A stretch of 64,000 nucleotides of DNA from Mariniblastus sp. (GTDB lineage Bacteria; Planctomycetota; Planctomycetia; Pirellulales; Pirellulaceae): the NCBI GenBank assembly GCA_022447605.1, contig JAKVBG010000011.1, positions 1 through 64,000 on the forward strand, in the 5' to 3' direction. Position numbers and translations under genes: made by a program. Position 1 is the stretch's first letter; each line of letters starts with the position of its first letter. The notes beneath the pieces are model-generated. The model saw nothing but the letters and a program-made list of their open reading frames with translations, was not told the DNA's origin and searched no databases. Of the stretch, positions 35,767 through 44,106 are shown piece by piece.

Positions 35767-38700
35767 GTGATGCGACCATACAGTGTGAATATTGACAATT
35801 GCCGAACGTTTTCCGGCATCGTGCTGATAGCGAGCCTGCTCTTTCTGATCCCCGGTAGCCGGGAGATTCGGGCAGAACAACCGATCGCCAAATCACCCAT
35901 CCTGACCGCTGCCCAATATCAATCACGGATCGAAGGTGATATTCGTGGCGCCGAGAAGCTCTTCCTGGTTGTGACTGACGCCGGAAATGGCTACAGCTTT
36001 GACTGGGCCGCCTGGATCGTTCCCCAGCTGGAAGGTCCGCAGGGAAAGCTCGATTTGACGGAGCTGAAATGGTCCCGCGCGGAAACTGACTTCGGCACCG
36101 TAATCGCCAACCGGAACAACCAAAACGATCCGATCCGGGTGGGTGGAAAAGTGGTAGCGAAGGGAATCGGAACACATGCCAATTCGGTGATTGAATTTGA
36201 TTTACCGAAAGGGCACCGGTACCAGAAATTCACGTCCGGTGTGGCCATCGACGATGGGGGAACTTCCCAGGGCGGGGGTGCCGCAGCCAGTATCCAGTTC
36301 ATGGTATTTACGAAGTCACCCCCTGCCGGGCTCTGGTCCAGCAAAGGAAACGCAGCCCCGGCCAAACGGGATCCGGCCGACGCGATCGAACAATTCGAAG
36401 TCCACCCCGATTTGGAAGTAGAACTATTTGCCAGTGAACCGATGTTGGTCAACCCGACCAACATCGAGGTCGACCATCGGGGTCGCGTCTGGGTCGCCGA
36501 AGTCCTCAACTACCGGAACCAGATGAGAAATGGTGACCAGTCGGCCCGACCGGAAGGGGATCGCATCCTGATCCTGGAAGATACCGATTCCGACGGCAAG
36601 GCGGACAAACAGACCGTGTTCTACCAAGGGAAAGATATCGACTCCGTCCACGGGCTCTGTTTACTGGGTGACCGCCTGCTGGTCTCGGCCGGTGCCGACG
36701 TCTTCTACCTGATCGACCAGGATGGCGACTCGGTCGCCGACGAAAAGCAGATCCTGTTTACCAAGATATCAGGTGTTCAACACGATCACGGCATCCATGC
36801 ATTCGTATTTGGACCCGATGGAAAACTTTATTTCAACTTTGGCAACAGCGGACGGTCCATCAGTGATGCCGAGGGAAATCCGATCGTCGACATCGCCGGC
36901 AACGAAGTCAACAACCGTCGGCAACCGTACCAGGAGGGGATGATCTTTCGCTGCAACCCGGACGGCAGCCAGTTTGAAACGCTGGCCTGGAACTTCCGCA
37001 ACAACTGGGAAGTCTGTGTCGATTCGTTTGGCAGGATCTGGCAATCGGACAATGATGATGACGGCAACCGCGGGGTTCGTATCAACTACGTTCTCCCGTT
37101 TGGAAACTACGGGTACCGCGACGCCATCGACGGCAGTGGCTGGCGGGATTATCGCTCCGGTTGGGCTGAGGACATTCCCAACCGTCACTGGCATCAGAAT
37201 GACCCGGGCGTTGTGCCCAACCTCCTGCTGACCGGGGCCGGATCTCCGACCGGGATCTGTGTCTACGAGGGCGAACACCTGCCCCCCGTTTTCCAGGGTC
37301 AGATGATCCACTGCGATGCGGGCCCCAACATTGTCCGCGCCTATCCCGTCCAGAAATCAGGGGCCGGGTTCAGCGCCGAGACAGTCAACATCCTGGACGG
37401 CTCCCAGTTCAATCAGTGGTTCCGCCCGTCCGATGTCTGTGTCGCACCCGATGGTTCGCTCATGATCGCCGATTGGCACGACCCGGGGGTGGGCGGTCAC
37501 CGAATGCAGGATATCGCCCGGGGGCGCCTGTTCCGGATTACCAACCAGGGCCAATCATCCGTCTACCAGGTCCCTGACGTCGACCCTTCCGAACTGGAGG
37601 GGGCTTTGCTGGCTCTGAAAAGCCCCAACCAGGCGACCCGGTACCTCGGCTGGCAGACCTTATTTAGGCAACCGGCCCAAGCGCTTCCGGGACTGGAAGC
37701 GATCTGGGATTCCAGCAATCCCCGTTGGCAGGCGCGGGCCCTCTGGTTGGTGGTTAAAATGGACACCGATCAGTCCACCAAGTTCCGTTGGCTGAAAAGG
37801 GCTTTGCAAGATGCCAACCCCGATCTGCGGGCGACCGTCGTCCGGATCGCCCAACAAACGAACACGCCGGATATCGCCCGTTTCATTTGGGAGAACATCG
37901 ACCTGAATGATCCGTCACCGGCCGTCCGTCGAGAGATGCTGATCGCCTTGAGCGAAAATCAAATCCAAAAAGTCAGTGAGCGTGACCGCGCCAAAAAATG
38001 GACCGAGCTGGCAAGACAATTTGATGGCCAGGACCGCTGGTACCTGGAAGCCTTGGGAATTGCCGCTGACCGCCACTGGGATGCCTGCCTGGCCGAACTG
38101 GAAAAGCAGGGGGAAAAACAAAGCGGCACACAGACAAAACCGACGATCGCGTACCAACCGATCGTCTGGCGATCCCGCGGTGAACAGTCGTTCCCGCAAA
38201 TCATACAGTTCATCCAGGACCCAACCACACCGACCGAAGAACTGCCCCGCCTGTTCCGCGGCCTCGATTTCCTGAACCCGGCCGAACACCAAAAGGAACT
38301 CCTGGGGATGATCCTCACGTTGGACGGTCCGAACCCGCGCAATCTGGTCGTTTTCACCGAGACACTGCGACGCCTTCCCGCAACCGACCTGGAAAGTGAA
38401 ATTGGAGATCACGCCAATCCTTTCCTGGATGCCCTAAAAAGGAACAAGGACTACGTCGAATTCGTGGCCAAGTTCAAGCTGAAAGACCGAATGCCCGATT
38501 TGAGCGAATACCTGGTCGGCGACAATCGCCAATTGGCCATCGACTCACTCAACACCTTGCTTGGATCCGGGAACGAGGCCCTGGTCGGTCAACTCCTGCA
38601 AGAGTCGGACGACACGGATTTCGAAACCGCCGTTGGCAACATGGCCGTGTCCAACCAAAACCGCGTTTCGCCCATCCTGGCCGCCTATGCTGAAAACAGG

Positions 38701-39375
38701 GAGAACCCGCTCGAGCGACGTCGCTCGGTGGTACGCGCCATGGGTAAAATCCGCAGCGGGGGTGAAACGATTCTCGGCTGGGTCGATGCGAAAAAGTATG
38801 ATCGGCAACTCGAGTCGGCCATCAGCTCGGCTCTCCATAATTCCAAGTGGCAAGATTTCAGGAAACGGGCCAATCAACAGTTTCCGATTGCCGCCGCCAA
38901 AGACAATCAACCACTCCCCACCCTGGACACCCTGATGAAATTGAAGGGCGATGCCAGCAAGGGAAAAAGCTTGTTCACCAACGAGGGGACTTGCAGCAAA
39001 TGCCATATCGTCAACGGTCAAGGGACCGAAATCGGACCGGACCTGTCCGGGATTGGCAAGAAGCTCTCGTCCGAGGCACTCTTTGAGTCGATCCTGTTTC
39101 CATCGGCCGGCATCAGCCACAATTACGAAAACTGGAAAGTCGAGACGGTCGATGGCAACCTGATTTCCGGGCTGAAACTGAGTGAGTCCGATTCGGAAGT
39201 CCAGATCCGGGATGCCGAGGGGGTCACTCATCGAATCCAACAGGACGACGTCGAGGGCCTCAAGCAACAGGATGTGTCGCTGATGCCGGCCGACCTGCAT
39301 AAGAACCTGACCGCCCAACAGTTGGTCGATCTCGTTCAATACCTGAAGACTTTGAAACAGACGACCAATCAATAG
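35767..39375 (+). CDS. PVC-type haem-binding dehydrogenase with NPCBM domain
   Basis: About 1202 aa (GTG at 35767; an ATG one codon later is equally possible). The signal peptide IVLIASLLFLIPGS is near residue 20. An NPCBM carbohydrate-binding domain lies at about 55-200 (LFLVVTDAGNGYSFDWAAW, GKVVAKGIGTHANSVIEFDL). The PVC-type dehydrogenase propeller spans about 215-600 (VNPTNIEVDHRGRVWVAEVLNYR, HDHGIHAFVFGPDGKLYFNFG). A HEAT-like region covers about 600-1040. The C-terminal mono-haem cytochrome c has CSKCH near residue 1075 and GPDLSGIGKKL. Such proteins are confined to the PVC group and probably oxidise a sugar or alcohol outside the cytosol, passing electrons to haem. The substrate is unknown. 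Confidence 0.92.
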   Translation: MMRPYSVNIDNCRTFSGIVLIASLLFLIPGSREIRAEQPIAKSPILTAAQYQSRIEGDIRGAEKLFLVVTDAGNGYSFDWAAWIVPQLEGPQGKLDLTELKWSRAETDFGTVIANRNNQNDPIRVGGKVVAKGIGTHANSVIEFDLPKGHRYQKFTSGVAIDDGGTSQGGGAAASIQFMVFTKSPPAGLWSSKGNAAPAKRDPADAIEQFEVHPDLEVELFASEPMLVNPTNIEVDHRGRVWVAEVLNYRNQMRNGDQSARPEGDRILILEDTDSDGKADKQTVFYQGKDIDSVHGLCLLGDRLLVSAGADVFYLIDQDGDSVADEKQILFTKISGVQHDHGIHAFVFGPDGKLYFNFGNSGRSISDAEGNPIVDIAGNEVNNRRQPYQEGMIFRCNPDGSQFETLAWNFRNNWEVCVDSFGRIWQSDNDDDGNRGVRINYVLPFGNYGYRDAIDGSGWRDYRSGWAEDIPNRHWHQNDPGVVPNLLLTGAGSPTGICVYEGEHLPPVFQGQMIHCDAGPNIVRAYPVQKSGAGFSAETVNILDGSQFNQWFRPSDVCVAPDGSLMIADWHDPGVGGHRMQDIARGRLFRITNQGQSSVYQVPDVDPSELEGALLALKSPNQATRYLGWQTLFRQPAQALPGLEAIWDSSNPRWQARALWLVVKMDTDQSTKFRWLKRALQDANPDLRATVVRIAQQTNTPDIARFIWENIDLNDPSPAVRREMLIALSENQIQKVSERDRAKKWTELARQFDGQDRWYLEALGIAADRHWDACLAELEKQGEKQSGTQTKPTIAYQPIVWRSRGEQSFPQIIQFIQDPTTPTEELPRLFRGLDFLNPAEHQKELLGMILTLDGPNPRNLVVFTETLRRLPATDLESEIGDHANPFLDALKRNKDYVEFVAKFKLKDRMPDLSEYLVGDNRQLAIDSLNTLLGSGNEALVGQLLQESDDTDFETAVGNMAVSNQNRVSPILAAYAENRENPLERRRSVVRAMGKIRSGGETILGWVDAKKYDRQLESAISSALHNSKWQDFRKRANQQFPIAAAKDNQPLPTLDTLMKLKGDASKGKSLFTNEGTCSKCHIVNGQGTEIGPDLSGIGKKLSSEALFESILFPSAGISHNYENWKVETVDGNLISGLKLSESDSEVQIRDAEGVTHRIQQDDVEGLKQQDVSLMPADLHKNLTAQQLVDLVQYLKTLKQTTNQ

Positions 39376-39389
39376 CCATCGATTTCGCC

Positions 39390-39445
39390 CCCAACTCAGT
39401 CAGCCCAACTCAGTCAGCCCAACTCAGTCAGCCCAACTCAGTCAG
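39390..39445. repeat. Four perfect tandem copies of a 14-bp unit
   Basis: CCCAACTCAGTCAG is repeated four times without change, then CCC follows. It lies between two convergent genes and overlaps the 3' end of the S9 peptidase gene, whose stop codon (39438-39440) is inside the last unit. Slippage by whole units could extend or shorten the 3' untranslated part. Confidence 0.95.
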
Positions 39446-41894
39446 CCCGATTTTTGACATGCTTGTCGAGCCAGTCAATCATCTCGGACTGGGTATGCAG
39501 GACCGATTCCCGCGCGCGGTAACCGTGCGATTCATTCGGCAACATGACCAGGCGAACCGAGCCACCGTTCCCCTTGATCGCCTGGTACATCCGCTTGCTC
39601 TGCATCGGGAACGTCCCGCTGTTATTGTCGTTCTCACCATGTATCAACAGGATCGGTTCATTGATCTTGTTGGCGTGCAGAAAGGGTGAGATCCCGAAAT
39701 AAATATCCTTGGCATCCCAAAAGGCGCGGCGCTCGGATTGAAATCCAAATGGCGTCAACGTCCGGTTGTAAGCACCGCTGCGGGCAATCCCGGCTTGAAA
39801 CAGGTCACAATGCGCCAGCAGGTTGGCCGTCATGAAGGCACCGTAGCTGTGCCCGCCCACCGCGACACGGTCGCGATCGGCCACGCCCATGTCGACCGCC
39901 TTATCAATCGCTGCCTGGGCGGCCGCCACGATCTGCTCGACGAAGGTATCATTCATCGTTTCCGGGTCACCGATGACCGGCATCGTGGCGCTATCCATGA
40001 TGGCATAACCCTGGGTCAACAGCGTCAGGTGGGTAATCCCGCCCATCCGTGTGAAACGGTGGGGACTGCCCGAGATCTGAGCCGCCGTCTTGGCATCACT
40101 GAACTCCCTGGGGTAAGCCCAGACCAAGAGCGGCAAGCGCGTCCCCTCCTGGTAGTCCGCCGGCAGGTAGAGTGTCGCCGAAAGCGGCACCCCATCGGCC
40201 CGCTTGTAATTCACCAGCTGTTTCTTGATCCCCCGAATGGCCGGTGTCGGATCCTCGAAATCGGTCAACTGGCTCGACGTGTCGTCGTTCAAGTCACGGA
40301 GGAAATAGTTGGGCGGCGTCGTCGGGTCTTCGCGGCGGGTGATGATCACCGGCTTCTGATCGGGCGAACTGCTGGCCATCCCTACGCACTGTTCGTAACT
40401 GCCGTCGGCACAACGCCACAGCCTTTCCGTTTCCAATGTCTTCAGGTTCTGTCGGTCAATGAAAGGAAGGTTACCCTTGGGCGAGGCCCCGTCACCCGTT
40501 CGATAGATCCAATCTCCGTCCTGCAAAGCAATCGAATGCCCCGTCTCGTCGCGGACGGAAACGATCCGACCAGGATCCCCATACCGGTCCCGGATGCTTC
40601 GATCCATCATCGTTTGCGGAGTCGAACCGGGCGTTTTCAAGTCATGCATCTGGGCCCGCACCCAGCGGCGTTCCCGATCGTATTCGGTCGTCAAGAGCAA
40701 AGAGGGATCGGCAAAGAACGAAACGTCCGATGCCCGGTGCTGCAGCTGAACCAGTTCGGCCGGTTCATTTTCAAAGGGTGCCGAAAGGGCGACAATCCGA
40801 TCACGAAATTCAGCCTCGGACCGGGGATCGCCACCGTCCAGTGCCTCGGTCCAGATCAAGGTTGCCGCATCCCCCGCTTTCCAGTCCACGTTGCGCGGCC
40901 CCTGCCGCACCCCCTCGATCGGGATGTTCTCGGCCATCGGGATATCGGCAATCACTTGCCGGGATTTCAGTGGGTCACCGTTCGGTCCACCCAGTTCCCA
41001 AACTTCAACTGAGCGGGGAAAAGAACGATACGTCATCAGATAGGAGAACGGTTTCTTGATCCGCTCAACCAGTAAATAGCTGCCATCGGGCGAAGGCCGG
41101 ACACGGGAATAAATGGCCGGTTCTCCCAGCAGGGTCACCTTGCCGGACAAATCGATCAAGGCAATCTGGCTCGTCGCATAATAGGAAAACAGCGCTTCGT
41201 CGTGAGGATTGGACAACAGGTCCTGGTACGTCCGCGTAGGTGATTTATTGCCATACGATTCCTGGATATTCGGTCCACTCGGCGTCAGGGAAGGTACCGG
41301 TTCCGCGCCCCGGTTCTCAGGGACCAGTCGGGCGAGTACCGTCTTTCCATCGGGCATCCAGGAGCTGCCACCCGTTACGGTGGAGAGACGGTCAGCCAGC
41401 TTGACCGGTTTTTTTCCAAGCGGCTGCGGTCCCGTGGTCTGCAGGCCACCCACCGCCCACAGCTCGGTCCCCCGATCGGTAACCACCGAGTAGGCAAACG
41501 CATCCGATGCGTGAGACCAGCTCAACGTTGCCAATTTCCCGCCTGGCGGCAGTTCGACACGACGACCAACCTGGGAGTCGGCCATCGAGCGATACGTCAA
41601 ACCCTTGTTGTAGCTGGTCCGAAAAGGACCGTTGGCCGCCGGGTCGATACGCATGCCGGCCAATCGCAACATCCGCCTGGAAACATCCTCAATACCGGGC
41701 ATGGCGGGCCGGTCGATCAGCACCGTCCAATTTCGATCCGGGCTGAAACTGACCGAAGGTTCCGGATCGGCATCGATAATCTGAACCACCGAGGACGGGG
41801 GCAACTGGTACCCCTGTTGAGCCAGCAAGTTGAAACTGAACGACGGCGACATGATCAGCAGAACAAGTGTCGCGGTAAATCCCTGAAAACGCAT
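39438..41894 (-). CDS. S9 family prolyl-oligopeptidase-like secreted peptidase
   Basis: 818 aa from ATG 41894. It is preceded by AGAGGGGG with 6-nt spacing, which rules out the upstream start at 41921. Signal peptide MRFQGFTATLVLLIMSPSFS. A beta-propeller fills about 30-540. The alpha/beta hydrolase domain follows with nucleophile GGHSYGAFMTANLL (Ser near 683), acid HGENDNNSGT (Asp near 753) and His in NESHGYRARESV (near 788), so the triad is complete. It probably cleaves short peptides in the periplasm or outside. Its last codons are encoded by the 14-bp repeat array. Monocistronic. Confidence 0.92.
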   Translation of the reverse strand: MRFQGFTATLVLLIMSPSFSFNLLAQQGYQLPPSSVVQIIDADPEPSVSFSPDRNWTVLIDRPAMPGIEDVSRRMLRLAGMRIDPAANGPFRTSYNKGLTYRSMADSQVGRRVELPPGGKLATLSWSHASDAFAYSVVTDRGTELWAVGGLQTTGPQPLGKKPVKLADRLSTVTGGSSWMPDGKTVLARLVPENRGAEPVPSLTPSGPNIQESYGNKSPTRTYQDLLSNPHDEALFSYYATSQIALIDLSGKVTLLGEPAIYSRVRPSPDGSYLLVERIKKPFSYLMTYRSFPRSVEVWELGGPNGDPLKSRQVIADIPMAENIPIEGVRQGPRNVDWKAGDAATLIWTEALDGGDPRSEAEFRDRIVALSAPFENEPAELVQLQHRASDVSFFADPSLLLTTEYDRERRWVRAQMHDLKTPGSTPQTMMDRSIRDRYGDPGRIVSVRDETGHSIALQDGDWIYRTGDGASPKGNLPFIDRQNLKTLETERLWRCADGSYEQCVGMASSSPDQKPVIITRREDPTTPPNYFLRDLNDDTSSQLTDFEDPTPAIRGIKKQLVNYKRADGVPLSATLYLPADYQEGTRLPLLVWAYPREFSDAKTAAQISGSPHRFTRMGGITHLTLLTQGYAIMDSATMPVIGDPETMNDTFVEQIVAAAQAAIDKAVDMGVADRDRVAVGGHSYGAFMTANLLAHCDLFQAGIARSGAYNRTLTPFGFQSERRAFWDAKDIYFGISPFLHANKINEPILLIHGENDNNSGTFPMQSKRMYQAIKGNGGSVRLVMLPNESHGYRARESVLHTQSEMIDWLDKHVKNRAD

Positions 41895-42068
41895 CTTTGA
41901 CCCCCTCTGTTTTTTCTGCATTTTAACGAGATCTGGCTGTCCAGGTGGCCCCGGAAACCAAAATATCGGTTGTCGGGAAATTTTTTTGACGGTATTTTGA
42001 AACCAGCTCAGTAAAAAAAAAGTTAACTCTATCAGTCCCTGCTTGGCAATATCCTGGTACTTTTCTTC

Positions 42069-44057
42069 ATGTTTCGTTCCTTACTAGCTTTGATGGTCAC
42101 GACCCTGATGACCGGGTCCATCATCGAACCGTGCCCGGGCTACGATGAACATCCGGCCTCCAACCTCGAGGATCGGCTCCCATCGGCTGGCCAACTGGTA
42201 TTACCACGCCCGGACGGTCCACCGCTGACGCTGACCTTGGATGGACCGCGGTACCAGGTTTTCTGTTTCGTCGGTTGTGAGTGCCCCCTGGCGCGGCTCT
42301 ACGGACAAAAATTGAACGTGCTGGCTGACCAATACACAGACCAAGGTTTCGATTTTATCGGGGTCAACAGCAACCAGCAGGATACATTGCAGGAAGTGGG
42401 AGAGTACCGGGAACAACTGGGCATCCAGTTCCCGGTAGTCAAGGACTACGACAATCGCCTGGCTGATCTCCTGTCCGCCAAGCGAACTCCGGAGATCATT
42501 ATCGTTTCACCCGATCGGAAAATCGTTTACCGGGGCCGCGTCGACAACCAGTATTCACCCGGCATCGCCCGAGCCGCGGCGACCGAACACGATTTGTCCG
42601 ATGCTTTGCGTGAAATTTCCCAAGGCGAACCGGTCAGCCGAACGACAACGGCCGTCGAAGGCTGCTTGATCGGTCGCACCCGAAAACCGACTGAGGGTTC
42701 CTCGGTAACTTACGCTAACCAGGTCGCTCGGGTTCTGGAACGTCACTGCATCGAGTGTCATCGCGAAGACGAAATCGGACCGTTTTCCCTGACCGATTAC
42801 GAGGAGGCAAAGGGCTGGGCCGAGATGATGGTAGAGGTCGTCGACCAGGGCCGAATGCCACCCTGGCACGCCAGTAGTGAGCACCAACCGTTGTTGAACG
42901 AAAGAACGATGCCGGAAACTGACAAGCAGATCCTGCGGCAGTGGCTCGAGTCGGGCATGCCTTTCGGCTCGGCTGCCGAGTTGCCGGAACCACAAAAGTT
43001 CACCCAGGGCTGGCGGTTACCCCGTCAGCCAGACATGGTCATCCCCATGAACAAGAACGGGTTCAATGTGCCTTCGCAAGGAACAGTCGAATACCAGTAT
43101 TTCGTGGTTGACCCCGGGTTCACCGAGGACAAGTGGGTCACCGCAGCCGAAGTCAAACCGGGACAATCGTCGGTGGTTCACCATTCGATCGTCTTCATTC
43201 GGCCCCCCGACGGCGTTCCCTTCAAAGGGGTCGGCTGGCTGACCGCCTATGTACCGGGACAGACGATTCCGCCCGTCAGCGACACGCATGCCCGACGGAT
43301 TCCGGCCGGCTCCAAGTTCGTATTCCAGCAACATTACACACCGAACGGGCAGCCCGAAAATGACATCACCAGCGTGGGCCTCATTTTTGCCGAACCGGAA
43401 AACGTCACGCATGAACTCTATACGTTGATGGGCCTCGATCAGGAATTCGAGATCCCCCCCCACGATCCGGGTTTCCAAGTCGATGTCAGCCTGTCGCGAT
43501 TGCCCAAGCAAGGAGTTTTATTGAGCGTTTCTCCTCACATGCACTACCGAGGCAAGTCCTTCGTGATGGAAACCGTCGATGGGGAGGGTGATTCCAGAGT
43601 CACGGTCGAGGTACCTGAGTACGATTTCAATTGGCAACATAGCTACCTGTTTGAACATCCGATCGAGTTGTCCCAACTGAAACAAATCAACTTTACCGCC
43701 ACCTTTGATAATTCGGAGGCCAACCCGTTCAACCCGGACCCGACCGCTCCGGTGACCTGGGGCGACCAGACGTATGAAGAGATGGCGGTTGCCTTTTTCG
43801 AGATTGCCGAACCAAGGAACGTTTCGTTCGGTGCGACCGTCCCGCGTCGGCCTGGCAGTCGCCCCAAAAAAACAGCCCTGGACGCTGATTTCGCAGATGA
43901 GTTCTTTGAGCGATTTGACAAGGATCGCGATGGTAAAATAATCCGTTCCGAGGTCACCAAGGCGATGAAACATTTCGGGTTCCGCCAATATGACCTGAAC
44001 CGCGACAACGAGATTACCCGCCAGGAACTGCTCGACCGGGGTGCCCGTCGACGTTAG
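42069..44057 (+). CDS. Redoxin - cytochrome c - copper monooxygenase-like fusion with EF-hands
   Basis: 662 aa. Signal peptide at 1-20. A thioredoxin-fold AhpC/TSA-like domain (about 35-180) has VGCECPLARLY in place of a CxxC. A cytochrome c-type CIECH motif lies near 230. A copper type II monooxygenase-like region (about 300-590) shows VVHHSIVFIRPPDG, QQHYTPNG and SPHMHYRGKSF; the HH and HMH sites look like copper ligands. At the end are two EF-hand-like loops (DKDRDGKI and DLNRDNEI). A secreted redox enzyme is likely. The next gene is an MMPL transporter beginning 49 nt later. Confidence 0.85.
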   Translation: MFRSLLALMVTTLMTGSIIEPCPGYDEHPASNLEDRLPSAGQLVLPRPDGPPLTLTLDGPRYQVFCFVGCECPLARLYGQKLNVLADQYTDQGFDFIGVNSNQQDTLQEVGEYREQLGIQFPVVKDYDNRLADLLSAKRTPEIIIVSPDRKIVYRGRVDNQYSPGIARAAATEHDLSDALREISQGEPVSRTTTAVEGCLIGRTRKPTEGSSVTYANQVARVLERHCIECHREDEIGPFSLTDYEEAKGWAEMMVEVVDQGRMPPWHASSEHQPLLNERTMPETDKQILRQWLESGMPFGSAAELPEPQKFTQGWRLPRQPDMVIPMNKNGFNVPSQGTVEYQYFVVDPGFTEDKWVTAAEVKPGQSSVVHHSIVFIRPPDGVPFKGVGWLTAYVPGQTIPPVSDTHARRIPAGSKFVFQQHYTPNGQPENDITSVGLIFAEPENVTHELYTLMGLDQEFEIPPHDPGFQVDVSLSRLPKQGVLLSVSPHMHYRGKSFVMETVDGEGDSRVTVEVPEYDFNWQHSYLFEHPIELSQLKQINFTATFDNSEANPFNPDPTAPVTWGDQTYEEMAVAFFEIAEPRNVSFGATVPRRPGSRPKKTALDADFADEFFERFDKDRDGKIIRSEVTKAMKHFGFRQYDLNRDNEITRQELLDRGARRR

Positions 44058-44106
44058 CCCAAACCGTCGCCCTTCTTTCCGACTTCAGCCTTTAGCAGGA
44101 TGCCCC

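Noticed and set aside
39738..41012. 424-codon plus-strand frame
   Set aside because: It is antisense to the S9 peptidase whose catalytic triad and ribosome site are clear; its composition is not protein-like.
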